Source: Kingdonia uniflora
Lineage: Eukaryota > Streptophyta > Magnoliopsida > Ranunculales > Circaeasteraceae
Length of the DNA stretch: 64,000 bases
Direction: 5' to 3'
Assembly (NCBI GenBank): GCA_014058105.1
Contig: JACGCM010002394.1
Location: 496,001-560,000 of the forward strand
Shown: positions 22,979-33,600 of the stretch, in pieces
Numbering within the stretch: the stretch's first letter is position 1
Layout: each line of letters begins with the position of its first letter
Program-made: the position numbers and the translations under genes
Notes under the pieces: model-generated
Told to the model about the DNA's origin: nothing
Database searches by the model: none
The model's input: the letters and a program-made list of their open reading frames with translations, nothing else

Positions 22979-24094
22979 ACAAATTTCTCATATTTACTCT
23001 TTAGTTGTTGTTTTCTTACTAAAAGTTATATAAGTGAGTATAAATGTTTGCTCATAAATCATGCTTATTGAAATCTAAGAAAACAGATTATACTGAAGGG
23101 GTGCTTAGAAGTTGATGTTTGAAAACGCTTCTAGGTGTTTTCACAAAAAACTGCATTTTACGATCGACTTCACCAACAATGACTACAATGTTTATGAAGT
23201 AGCTGGTCATTTTAAATGCATTGAAGAAAGAATGGAAAATCTATAGGATCATGCAACTTTTACTATAACAGTTGCCTTAAACCAAATTCTTACGATAGGT
23301 ATTGCCGGTCATATGTTAATGTCAAAAGATTTGCACTATTATGCTCGCATGTTAATAGGGGAAAAATAGAATAACCACTTAAAAAATTCAACATGTTATG
23401 AGTTTTTTGTTTGATCATTACAACATACACATAGCCACTATTATCTCTTTTGGGATCATGGTTTATGAAGAGCATATAGTTTTTCAAAATGGATGGCATA
23501 ACTTCGCTTACCGAACAATTATAGACTTGGTTGCAGTTATATTAAACTAACAAAATGTAAATACTGCTTTTGATTATTGTAAGTAAAAACTAAAAACCTA
23601 TTGAAAAGGAGTTTTTGATTATTTTTTCTATATATTGTAGTGTATACTCCTTAATAAAAAAAAGGTATAGTATATATCAAAAAGATTGTTTAGTTTGTTT
23701 TTATTTGGTTACTTAGTTGTTTTTACGAAAAATTAAATATGTTTGGATGAAAGTTATTTCTTGGTGAATCATTTAGCTATTCTAGGTGACGAACTTTTTC
23801 CCATCGATAATGCACCTCATTGTATTTTAGAACTGGCTGAGGTTCACAACATGAATATTACCATGAGTTCTCTAATACTGCACTTTTGTTTTCCCTCTAT
23901 TTTAAACGAATAAACATCACCTCAAATGGGATTATACTATTAAATTCTAAATTTGTACATTCAACCGTATAAGATTATGTTTCACATGATCCATTTAAAT
24001 TGAATTCAAAATACTTCTACATATTTTCCTCTATGAATCCAAAGGTCAGTTTTAGCGGGTAATATCATATCATATCATATTCTTCATAAATTTC
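22979..24094. other. Probable body of a non-autonomous Helitron
   Basis: AT-rich sequence before the Helitron-like 3' end at 24130. No complete gene is visible, no Rep or helicase motif is recognised, and the 5' TC terminus could not be located, so the left limit is unknown. ATATC repeats lie at about 24060-24082. Confidence 0.35.
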
Positions 24095-24099
24095 ATTCT

Positions 24100-24130
24100 G
24101 CCCGTGCGAGCACGGGCTGGTTGCTACTAG
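24100..24130 (+). mobile_element. Helitron 3' terminus
   Basis: The hairpin CCCGTGC-GAG-CACGGG (24101-24115; GC-rich perfect stem) is followed 11 bases later by CTAG (24127-24130) and then T. A short GC hairpin just before CTRR, inserted ahead of T, is the diagnostic end of plant Helitrons. Confidence 0.75.
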
Positions 24131-24431
24131 TAATTACAATAACACATGTAATATACCCTATTTTGAAATGTATTTCAAAATTCAAAAAACAAAAAAAGGG
24201 GGGAAGTAATTAACTTATACAACATTATTTACTATTTATAAAAAATATAAAAATATATTTTGAACCAGCAAACATGAAGAATAATGGCGCCAAATAAACT
24301 ATGAAAAAATATAGGCACTAACCTTGAATATCAAAAGAAGAAGAATCTGGAATAGATGACATCTTCTTCTTCATAAAGTACTCTACTGGAAGTCTAAGGT
24401 GCTATGCTTTAGTCTCCTTTGCAAAACAAAT

Positions 24432-24468
<37 letters not shown>

Positions 24469-25072
24469 TTAAACAAGGAAAGTTTTTTCCCTCTCTCTCT
24501 CCAAAAAAAATTCTCCAGTTTAGACAAATGTTTTTAAGGAAGAGGAGGGGATATATTTATATCCACCCTCGGTAAATGCTAAACTTTACTGGGGTATGTG
24601 TTAGTCGCCCTCGGTTTCTCAACCGAGGCATCTCTTCTTCTCCTCCAATCAAACAACTCACCCACCTTGGAAACTAAATCTCTCTCATCATTGCACCTAT
24701 TCACACTTTTCAAATGAGACAAATATTTATCTCTCTCCTACTCGTCTTTTCTTCAGAGATTCTCACTTCGATAAAAATCCTAACTATTTCCTCATCTCAC
24801 TCATAGAGAAAATTATACTACTTATCAAGCACATTTTCTCTAGCCTTTAGCCAACATCTTTTTTTCTTCAACTTCCCCCTAAGTTCCCTTGCTTTACTTA
24901 CTGCAACATTGTTTCGAACACGTAAGTAATCGAACTCTTGCTGAAAGCACTCCAATAATAAATACTATTTATATCCAAATTGACTAGCTTGATCGATTAA
25001 ATAACAATTCAAGAAATAATTATGAGACCTATCAAACTTCAGACATTTGAATAGATCTGTCCTAACATTTTT
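24131..25072. other. Stretch without a recognised gene
   Basis: It contains a (CT)n microsatellite at about 24438-24465, a TATA-like ATATATTTATATCC near 24549, and a perfect inverted repeat CCTCGGTT-TCTC-AACCGAGG at 24609-24628. The second half is pyrimidine-rich and leader-like. No convincing coding sequence is seen. Confidence 0.4.
24438..24465 (+). repeat. (CT)n microsatellite
   Basis: About 14 uninterrupted CT units, with a shorter run near 24491-24502. Confidence 0.95.
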
Positions 25073-25760
25073 TGTTATGGTATGATCTCGAATCTTGTTC
25101 GAGGAAGTTCATTAAAGCTCGTGGGACGAGCGAGGATCGAAGACGGTTTGAAAAAAGATTTTTTCAAAGTTCTGTTTGAATAGACTATTTGTCTGTTCGA
25201 ACAAAAGAGGCAGAGGTTTGATTGTTCAAATGGACTTTTCTGTTTATTTGAATAGAAGGAAAGTTGTTTGAACGAGACAAGAAGTCGTTCAAACAAGATT
25301 TTGTCTGTTCGAACAAAATACCTCAGAACCCACTTTATTCAAATAGACTGAGAGTTTGTTCGAATAGACTTTGGTAAGTCAGTTTTAGAAGTTCATTCTG
25401 GAGGCGTTGGTATATCTCGTGATCTTTACTTTGAGTCTATCTCTATGTAATGACTTCCCATGCTTATAAGAGTGTCTTAGGTTATTTTGTTAGCCTATCT
25501 TAGTGAGTTTAATTCTAGAGTGACCTAGAATTTGAGAGACTCCATTAAAGCTTGAGAAGCTTAGAGAGATCATTGTAACCTGTTTGATTAACATAGTAGA
25601 TTGTTCAGGGAGTGGAATTTTATTCGTAAGGGTTTTCCACTTCCTTCCTCTGGGAATTCTTGTGTCGTTATTGTTTTTGCTTGATCGCTTCTTCTATTAG
25701 GGATTATTCTGTGTATTGCTCTTGTCAGAGAGGAGAGAGTAGCTACCTTGATTCTCAATA
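25073..25760 (+). repeat. 5' LTR of Copia A
   Basis: Starts TGTTATGG and ends TCAATA (TG..CA expected; the final CA is mutated). U3 carries a TTCGAA-type array at about 25160-25375, then a TATA-like CTTATAAGAG near 25458 and CTTAGGTTATTTTG just downstream. The primer-binding site begins at 25763. Confidence 0.85.
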
Positions 25761-25805
25761 ATTGGTGTCAGAGCAAGTATTACAGGGCTTGTGTAGTGAA
25801 GAGCG

Positions 25806-26300
25806 ATGGCTGATCAGGAAAAATTAAAGATCATGAAGTTTAATAGATCTAATTTTAGAGTGTGGATGATGCAGATAGAAGATTACCTCTATAAAAGGAT
25901 CTTGATTTACCATTAGGTGTAGCTGAGATGATGCCAGCAGAATACGATGTTGCTAAGTGGGCACAATTAGATCACAAGTTTCTTGGAACCATTAGGTTAG
26001 TATTGTCATCTCAGATCCTACACATGATCTCCAAAGTTACGATAACGAAGGGTTTGATGGAGACGTTGTCCGCTATGTACTCGAAACTGTCTGGGGAAAA
26101 CAAGGTACATCTTTTATGGAGCTTGTTTACTTTGAAAATGAAGGATAATGGTAGTGTACAAGCTTATATCAGTGAGTTCAATACCATTCATGCTGAGGTT
26201 GTAACTCTTCTGCAGGCGAGATTATATCAAGGGTCACTTCTGGCGAGATTGTAACTCTTCTTCTTCTAAGAAGATTGGCGATGAAAAGAAAGATACAATA
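25806..26300 (+). pseudogene. Copia A gag pseudogene
   Basis: The ATG at 25806 gives MADQEKLKIMKFNRSNFRVW, the usual Copia gag opening, then a frame break at about 25900. The frame resumes at 25928-26254 (LSAMYSKLSGENKVHLLWSLFTLKM..., with a VQAYISEFNTI segment). The CCHC zinc knuckle expected before protease is missing; the sequence passes from gag into the protease linker near 26260 beside a short repeated CTGGCGAGATT phrase, which suggests a deletion. Confidence 0.85.
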
Positions 26301-26349
26301 AACCTTACTGAGGAGGTTAGTTCTGATGAGGCTCTACTACAATCGTGTG

Positions 26350-27780
26350 ATAATGTGAATGAATCTTGGATAGTTCATTCGGGCGCATCTTTCCATGCTA
26401 CTGTGAACGTAGGTTTTATAACTAATATTCTTAAAGGCGACTTCAGTACGGTCTTTCTTGTAGATAAGAGTGCACATAATATTACTGGAAAGGGAAATGT
26501 TAGGTTGTTATTATCTTCAGAAGGTACGTTGGTTTTACAAAATTTGCAACTTATACCCAAATTGGGGCGTAACCTTATATCGGTTAGCAAATTGGCGGAT
26601 GATGGCGGATATGTGGGTGCCTTTAGTGTAACCTTTTAGAAGGTTATAAAAGGAGCTATGGTAGTAGATCGAGACTTGCGACAAGGAATATTGTATACAA
26701 TGCAAAGTACAATTTCTACTATTTGTGCGGCCACTCCAGGGATTGATACAAGTACGTGTCATAAACGTCTCGGTCACATGAGTGAAAAGGGGATGAAGAT
26801 AATGGTAACAAAGGGAAAGTTAGAAGGTCTTGTAGAGGTTGATCTCTATTTTTATGAAGAGTGTGTTCTTACAAAGCAGAAGAAGGTCAGTTTTAAAATA
26901 TCAAGAAGATCAAGGAAACCTAGAAATTTGGATCTTGTATACACGGATGTTTAGGGGCCAACCAAGGTGTCTTCTCTTGGTGGTTCTCATTATTACGTTA
27001 CTTTTATCGATGATACTACTCGAAAACAATAGGTCTACTTTGTGAGAACAAATAAGATGTGTTTGATAAATTCAAGAGGTGGAGGGCTCTAGTTGAAATT
27101 AAAATCGGTTTGAAATTGAAGTATCTCAGAATGGATAATGCGGACGAATTCTGTATTAACGAGTTTGAAGACTTTTGTGCATCAAACAGGATTAGGAGGC
27201 AGAAGACTATTCCTGGAACACCGGAACAAAATGGTGTCGCAAAATACATGAACCGAATAATAATCGAAAGAGCGAGGAGTATGAGACTCAATACTGGATT
27301 GCCAAAGTATTTTTGGGCAGATGCGGTTAGTACGGCGGCATACTTGATTAACAGAGGACCTTAAACAGCTTTGGATTTTAGACTTCCAAAAGAAGCATGG
27401 ACCAGTAAAGAGGTAAACCTTAATCACTTGCATAGTTTTGGTTGTACCTCATATGTACTTCATAATTCAGATACAAGGACCAAGTTAGATACAAAGTTGA
27501 CCAAGTGCATATTTATTGGATACGGTGGTGATGAATTTGGGTACCGATTTTGGGATGCAAAGAATACGAAAGTTATCCGGAGCCATAACGTTACATTCAA
27601 TGAGGAAGTCTTGTATACAGATTTCAAAGTACCTAGTAAAAGAAATTGAAGTGAAGCAGTTGAAAGTGTCAACATTGAAGATGATGAACCCTCTCGAGAG
27701 GTTGATGAAGAAGTCATTGTTAAGTCCGATACACCGGATCAAAATGAAGAACCTAATGATCTAGACATTCCAATAACACT
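26350..27780 (+). pseudogene. Copia A protease and integrase pseudogene
   Basis: Protease at 26355-26639 reads WIVHSGASFHATV; the catalytic Asp of DSGAS is His here, so it would be inactive. The GAG-pre-integrase segment follows (CHKRLGHMSEKGMK, about 26755). The integrase core shows TDV, LRMDNADEF and GTPEQNGVAKYMNR (26930-27270), containing the D-D-E residues in broken frames. The C-terminal integrase runs to about 27650 (HSFGCTSYVLHNSDTRTKLDTK...IFIGYGGDEFGYRFW). Stops at 26638, 26952 and 27361 interrupt it. Confidence 0.85.
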
Positions 27781-27939
27781 TTAAAAAGAGTTGAGAGTTG
27801 CAAGAATTCTGGCTAGGTACATTAACTCCTTAAATCACTTGTTACTAACAAATGGTGGTGAACCTGAAAGTTACAAGGAGGCTTTAGATGTAGAAGCCAA
27901 TAGCAAGTGGGAGCTTGTTATGGATGATGAGATATAATC

Positions 27940-29414
27940 ATTATCAGTAAATCAAACTTAGAATTTAGTTTGATTACCGAAGGGGAAGAGAGCATTGCAC
28001 AACAAGTGGGTATACAGACTAAAGCAAGAATCTGACGGTTCAAGGAGATTTAAAGCTAAACTTGTGGTGAAGGGCTTTCAGCATAAATAAGATGTTGATT
28101 TCGGTGAGATTTTTACTCCTGTGGTGAAGATGTCTACTATTCAGGTTGTAATGAATATAGTTCCAGTTGAAGATTTGCAACTTAAGCAACTTGATGTCAA
28201 GACAACATTTCTTTACGGTAACCTTTATGAATAAATTTATATGAAGCGGCCATAAGGGTATTCGGTTAAAGGGAAAGAAGATTTTGTGTGTAGGCTCATG
28301 AAGAGCTTATATGGTATGAAACAAGCGCTGAGACAGTGGTATTTAAAGTTTGAACAATATATGTCTAGAAATTGTTATTTGAAGAGTAATGCAGATCACT
28401 GTTGTTTTAACAAAAATATGGGGAACTCATATATTATTCTACTTCTATATGTATATGATATGTTGGTAGCAAGTGCTGACATGAAAGAAATTATCAAGTT
28501 GAAGGAATAGTTATCCCGGGAGCTTTCTATGAAGGACTTGGGTGTAGCAAAACAAGTTCTTAGTATGCGTGTTACAAGGGACAGAAAGCAATGAGAATTG
28601 AAGTTATCTCAAGTTGAGTACATCGGCAAAGTACTAAAGCGGTTTAATATAGATGGTTCTAAAGTTGTTAATTAGTACACCATTGGGAGGTCACTTCAAA
28701 TTATCAAAGGATTGTTGTCTGAAGATGCAGAAGGATTGTGAGGAGATGTGGAAAGTTCCTTATCAATCCACGACTGGTAGCCTAATGTACGCTATGATTT
28801 GTACGCGACCAGATATTGTAAATGCAGTAGGAGTTGTTAGTAGGTATATGAATAATCCAGGCAAAGAGCATTGGAGAGCTTTAAAATGGATACTGAGGTA
28901 TCTAAAGGGGACTCAAGATATAGTATTATGTTATGGGGGTTCTCAGATAAGCTTACAAGCTTTTGTTGATTCTGATATGGTGGATGACATGGATAGGCAG
29001 AAGAACACTAGTGGTTTCATTTTTACATTGGGAAGCAGTGCAATTACATGGGTTTCTAGGCTACAAAAAATTGTAGCTTTGTCTACGACGGAGGCAGAAT
29101 ATGTTGCAGCTACAAAAGCATTCACGGATATGGTTTGGCTAAAAGATTTGATGAAAGAGCTTGGAAGAGAACAATTTTCTCCTAAGTTGTATAGTAATAG
29201 TCAAAGCGCTATACACTTAGTAATGAATTTGGATTTTCATTCTTGGACTAAGCATATTGATGTTCGGTATCACTATATTCGCTCGCTCCTCGAGGACAGT
29301 GTGTTGAAGCTCATGAAGATTCATACTGATATGAATCCGGCCGATATGTTTACGAAGGTGGTGATTTTTCAGAAGTTGACGACACGTACAACTTCTGCAG
29401 GTCTTCAAGATTGA
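27940..29414 (+). pseudogene. Copia A reverse transcriptase and RNase H pseudogene
   Basis: RT begins in broken frames at 27970 (LPKGKRALHNKWVYR) and continues at 28286-28510 (MCRLMKSLYGMKQALRQWYLKFEQ), with the active site reading YVYDML instead of YVDDM. RNase H at 28653-29414 is the longest intact part: STTGSLMYAMICTRPDIVNAVGVVSRYM, then LSTTEAEYVAATKAF, then TKHIDVRYHYIRSLLEDSV, NPADMFTK. The damaged catalytic centre shows the copy cannot retrotranspose by itself. Confidence 0.9.
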
Positions 29415-29487
29415 AGGTCCCGATAATGCGAGCAATTCATTTAGAGATCTGAAGATGGGTTACGGGATTCGATTTCAAGTGGGAGAT

Positions 29488-30196
29488 TGCTATGGTATGA
29501 ACTCAAATCTTGTTTGAGGAAGTTCATTAGAGCTCGTAGGACGAGCAAGGATCAAAGACGGTTTGAAAAAAGGTTTTTTCAAAGTTCTGTTCAAATAGAC
29601 TATTTGTTTGTTCGAACAAAAGAGGCAGAGGTTTGATTGTTCGAATATAATTTTTTGTTTATTCGAATAAAAGGCAAGTCATTCGAATGAGACAAGAAGT
29701 CGTTCGAGCGAGATTTTGTCTGTCCGAACAGACTCTTTGTCTGTTCAAACAAAATACCTCAAAACCCACTTTGTTCGAATAGACTGAGAGTCTGTTCGAA
29801 CAGACTTCGATAAGTAATTTATAGAAGTTCGTTCTGGAGGTGTTGGTGTGTCTCGTAATCCGTACTTTGAGTCCATCTTTATGTAATGACTTCCCATATT
29901 TATAAGGGAATGTAAGGTTATTTTGCTAGCTTATCTTGGTGAGTTTAATTCCAGAGAGACCTAGAATTTGAGAGACTCTATTAAAGCTTGAGAAGCTTGG
30001 AGAGATCATTGTAACCTGTTTGATTAACGTAGTAGATTGTTTGGGGAGTAGTTTTTTATCCGCAAGGGTTTTCCACTTCCCTCCTCTAGGAATTCTTGTG
30101 TCGTTATTATTCTTGCTTGATCGTTTTTTCTGTTAGGGCTTATTTTGCGTATCATTCTTATCAGAGATGAGAGAGTAGCTACCTCGATTCTCAACA
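29488..30196 (+). repeat. 3' LTR of Copia A
   Basis: Starts TGCTATGG after a purine tract and ends CTCAACA. It aligns along its length with 25073-25760 but differs by many substitutions and indels, consistent with an old insertion. The TTCGAA array is at about 29590-29815. Confidence 0.85.
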
Positions 30197-30564
30197 TCTT
30201 TCTAAGTATTCCTAATATTTTCTTTGCACCTAGCCATCCTAAATAAAATAGGTTAGAGCTATTTGAAGATACTTGCATGACGACAATAACAATGAGAACT
30301 GAATTTCAAAATTCAAAGTCTTTAACAGATTACTCACGAAAAGTAGCTAGAATATATTCAAGGAATCAAAACCATATTATTATTTCATTTATTCCATATG
30401 TACATAATATCAACAAACTGTACAATAGTCTGAGTATTTAAAAATAATTACATCTGAAGCAACTAAGATGTCCAATTGTACCACACAGAATTTTCTTCAC
30501 CTCCATCAGCTTTTTCATCTTCATCAGTTATCTCATCAAGAGCAATCTCCCTTATAGTAATCTC

Positions 30565-30792
30565 TCAAGCTGTAGAATTAGTAATCAAGCCACGAAATAC
30601 ATCATACAAAAAATGGCGATCGGACTCAATCTGTTTCTCCTCTTCACTTAAACCTTCAATCTGCAAGTGAGAGATTGGTAGTTTAACGTCATATGGAAGG
30701 TGCCCAAAAAACCACTCGTGAAGTTTAGCAATTTTAATTGCCAAACATCCTTTAGCGGTATGATGAATACGTCGAGAACGGGTTCTTACCAT
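30565..30792 (-). CDS. Antisense small ORF of the KIAKL/FFG family (copy A)
   Basis: An intact 75-codon frame from MVRTRSRRIHHTAKG, chosen over the Met six codons upstream because related ORFs also begin M-x-x-TR. The core is LAIKIAKLHEWFFG, then LPYDVKLPI and an acidic SEEEKQIESDRHFLYDVF. It has no signal peptide or clear membrane segment. It is antisense to the Tat-like LTR at 31558 and lies 324 bases from copy B on the same strand. Function unknown. Confidence 0.5.
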   Translation of the reverse strand: MVRTRSRRIHHTAKGCLAIKIAKLHEWFFGHLPYDVKLPISHLQIEGLSEEEKQIESDRHFLYDVFRGLITNSTA

Positions 30793-31116
30793 GATTACAA
30801 TAAGAAACAATTGAACCTACCAATCTATTTATAGAACTACACATAATAGATATATATTAGGGAATCACGGATATTAAGGGATAAGAAGTCGAAAAAGGAG
30901 GTCGAAGAATAACAAACTATAAAAAAATAGTTCTATCCAAATTCGAATTTTATTTGTAAAAGACATTACAGAGTGTTAATTACAACCGAGGCAACCACAT
31001 CCACGTGGCCGGAGGCACCCAATACCAACAGTCTAGTCTTTCTCCAAAATTGTCTACTCTGCAAGGCGCCTGAGATAATCCATACGCTCTTGAGCAGTCC
31101 TGAGAATGTTGCAGAA

Positions 31117-31302
31117 TTAGAACATATGAAAATAATCATCGTCTGCCAGCTCATCTTCATCCTCCATCATGCCATGGTAAGCTGAAAGAATAGGGATAGG
31201 AGTCTTATCACCCAAGGATTGGTTTCCGAAGTAGTAAAGCTGGAGCTCATTAATCTTGGCCAGTAAGAAGTTTTTACGGGCTTGATCTCTGGTAATTAGC
31301 AT
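31117..31302 (-). CDS. Antisense small ORF of the KIAKL/FFG family (copy B)
   Basis: An intact 61-codon frame: MLITRDQARKNFLLAKINELQL, then YYFGNQSLGDKTPIPI, then EDEDELADDDYFHMF. It shares start, LAKI-x-EL-x-L-YFG core, PI motif and acidic D/E-DY end with copy C at 14195. It is upstream of copy A on the minus strand. Function unknown; an intact frame in an otherwise decayed region is notable but short enough to be chance. Confidence 0.5.
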   Translation of the reverse strand: MLITRDQARKNFLLAKINELQLYYFGNQSLGDKTPIPILSAYHGMMEDEDELADDDYFHMF

Positions 31303-31557
31303 AATTCACAGAGAAGATGATGGCATTTGGAGAAAATAACACGTATTTATAACCATTACTACATTAACTGATAAACATCAATTAAGGAACATAATCAGCA
31401 TTGAAGACTTAAACTCATAGGAATCACAATATTTAAAGCCACGAATACCAAAGGTCTAGATTCAACAGTCAAATTTAAACATAAATTTACAAGAACGAAG
31501 CTCGATGATGAAATTCTCAACTCAAGACACTTGTGCCTTCAGTTGAGAGGGGGATAT

Positions 31558-32093
31558 TGTAGGGACCTATCCCTCAAATTACTACCACAACGAACTACCA
31601 GCATGTCAGACTCACGCAAAACTTAAAGAGCATACGTCTTAATGGGGCTTATACTTGTCCCACGAGCAAGCAAATGATGTAACTCGAACCTTCATAGAGC
31701 AATGAATAATAAGCCAAAGGCACCTGTCCCACGAACTAGCAGTTATAGGAATTGTAGCCTAAAGCTCCACTACTCCTTCCACTATTCCACAATCTAGGGA
31801 TGAGTTCTATAAAAAGGTCATGAATGAGAGATAAAAGGATATAAGTTTTGGGAGCTAGAAAAATACTCACTCTTTCAAGAGCACCGACTTTTTGCAACTT
31901 GCAAAATCCAAGCAATAGAGAGATTCTTCTAAATCCTTGAACTGGGGTCGTGGTTTTTACCTATTCAGATGTTTTCACGCTAACTTCGTGCCATTTAAAT
32001 TGCTTGTTTACAATTGTTTGTGTTCTAGGTACATTTAGTGTAAGAGACTGTGTTCTAGGTACATTTAGTGTAAGAGACTGTGTTCTAGGTACA
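31558..32093 (+). repeat. LTR of the second Tat-like element
   Basis: Starts TGTAGGGACCTATCCCTC after a purine tract. A TATA-like CTATAAAAAGG is at about 31807-31817. The end is GGTACA, giving TGTA...TACA symmetry, at 32033, 32063 or 32093, because the last 30 bases are triplicated. Confidence 0.65.
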
Positions 32094-32110
32094 TTTAGTG
32101 TAATAGACTA
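32021..32110 (+). repeat. 30-bp tandem triplication
   Basis: The unit TGTTCTAGGTACATTTAGTG plus TAAGAGACTG occurs three times; the first two are identical and the third has two differences at its end. It straddles the end of the LTR. Confidence 0.95.
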
Positions 32111-32249
32111 ATTCGAGCTATGAATTTAAGCTCTTACAACCTTTCACAATATGCCTCATACATGCGACGAACTATTGGTCTCCCATTTAATTTCCAACTA
32201 TATGTAAAACATGCGATGGAGCTGCGTCAAATTGGACTAACTTAAAGGA

Positions 32250-33600
32250 ATACAAGGTGAACTATTTACATTAATCAAGCCGACAACGAAGATTTTGCGG
32301 TGCTTTGAGGGCACTGCCGTGGTCCAGAAATGATTAATTAGATCCCATTTAACAAAAGATTCCCTTATAAATATTTTGCAATAATACGACTGTTTATGTC
32401 CCTCGATTTTAGGACCACCGGTGAGATATACAAACGTGGCATATGCGTCTGTCCATGGTAATCTGAGTATGTAGCGCTTTTCATAAAAGGAAGAAAACTT
32501 GATGGAACCGTAAAAACATTAATAGCGCAACCGTTTCCTTGTGATATACATACATGTTTTGTTGAGTCGTAAGCCCGAAAGCCAGAACTCCAAGTCGATT
32601 TGGGTTAGTCACAAACAAGCACAATAAAAGAAATATACACAACACCTAGTTTAAGGTGGTTCGGCAAATTGCCTACGTCCTCGGTGCGAGAGAGAGAAAG
32701 AAAGAGAGAGTTTTTTCAAGATCCCAATTACAATCACTCAATCCCAATTAGGATTTCTCACTCAAGAAATCCTCCCCAAATGTTCTCACCAAAGGATTGA
32801 CTCAAAGATTGACTCAAGGATGGCTCTAAAAGAACCTAAGTTTCCCTTTATATACTAGGAAAACTTTTTACAATCGCTCAAATCTCGAGGCAAGCAAGTG
32901 GTTATAAAACCATCAAAAGGCAGAGTTTCGCATTTTCATTCGAAAGAAATGAGAGGCTGGGCCAAAATTCTATGGAGTTGTTCAAAGGTCGTTCAAACGA
33001 AATATAGAGTCGTTCGAACGACTTGGATAGCTTGGGCCAAAATTCCAGGGAGGTGTACGAGGGTCGTTCAAACGGATTCGAGGGTCTTTCGAACGACCAA
33101 GACCAAGACCCAAAAAACACAAATCTCCACATGTTTCTCATACAAAAGTAGAGGAATTAATCGTCCACGAACCGTGTTTTTGAGCCATAACATTTGCCAT
33201 CGCATATTTTAGACCGAACTGCTCCTTTGCTGGCTCTTTACATTTGCCCAGTCGCCCTTTGGAACATTGGTTATAGCTTCAAGTCAGTACTAGTATCACT
33301 AAATTAGTTTATGATCCACTAAACTTAATCAAAAGTTCCCAATGAAAACAAAACAACAAGTTTTGAAAGGTCTGGATTTAAAAGAAGCTTACAGCTAAAC
33401 ACAACATAAAAAAGAGTAGATTACAGCTTCACATATCGACGAATTAGTAATTCGTCACTGAAGGCCCTTATTTAGAATGCGATTCTTTAACCATCTAATA
33501 ATCCACAGTAATGTGTGTTTTAAAACGCTGCCAAGTGCCAACCAATGTGCCATTTTCAGAGGCCCGGTGCGACCTATAATCGCTATTTTGTTTGATTAAT
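32250..33600 (-). pseudogene. Host-like segment, copy 1, broken by a solo LTR
   Basis: The minus strand at about 32270-32480 can be read as DAYATFVYLTGGPKIEGHKQSYYCK and neighbouring frames. It aligns at DNA level with 55780-55880 (GGGATCTAATTAATCATT against GGGACCAAATTAATAATT, continuing). A second shared block lies upstream: 33380-33560 matches 56165-56330 (TTACAGCT, then CAGTCACTAAGGGCCC-like, CATCTAATAATC, GCCAACCAATG). The segment is therefore a diverged duplicate of the 55.6-56.4 kb segment. No protein family is recognised. Confidence 0.45.
32560..33131 (-). repeat. Solo LTR of the Copia C family
   Basis: In plus orientation it begins TGTTGAGTCGTAAGCCCGAAAGCC, shown here only in part, as do LTRs at 39192 and 54878, and ends CCACA. 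It is flanked by TGTTT on both sides (32555-32559 and 33132-33136), a perfect 5-bp target duplication. It has the same CTTTATATACTAGG promoter block (about 32848) and a TTCGAA array (32985-33095). No internal region is present. Confidence 0.85.

Larger units (their letters stand above)
25073..30196 (+). mobile_element. Ty1/copia retrotransposon A
   Basis: Complete in outline: LTRs 25073-25760 and 29488-30196, primer-binding site TGGTGTCAGAGC just after the first LTR, gag-protease-integrase-RT-RNase H order, and a purine tract (AAGTGGGAGAT) before the second LTR. Many stops and frameshifts. Flanks TTTTT and TCTTT give at best a weak target-duplication signal. The order INT before RT is diagnostic of Ty1/copia. 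Confidence 0.9.
30197..31557 (+). mobile_element. 3' internal region of a second Tat-like element
   Basis: This region precedes a purine tract (GAGAGGGGGATAT, 31545-31557) and an LTR at 31558. It holds two antisense small ORFs in tandem (30565-30792 and 31117-31302). The rest of the element is absent on the left, where Copia A ends at 30196. The pattern repeats that at 1-1338. Confidence 0.5.

Noticed and set aside
24609..24628. Rho-independent terminator
   Set aside because: It is a perfect 8-bp stem, but this is plant nuclear DNA with no T-run context; more likely a transposon-related palindrome.
30973..31185. Plus-strand open frame opposite copy B
   Set aside because: The minus-strand frame has motif similarity to three other loci; the plus frame has none.
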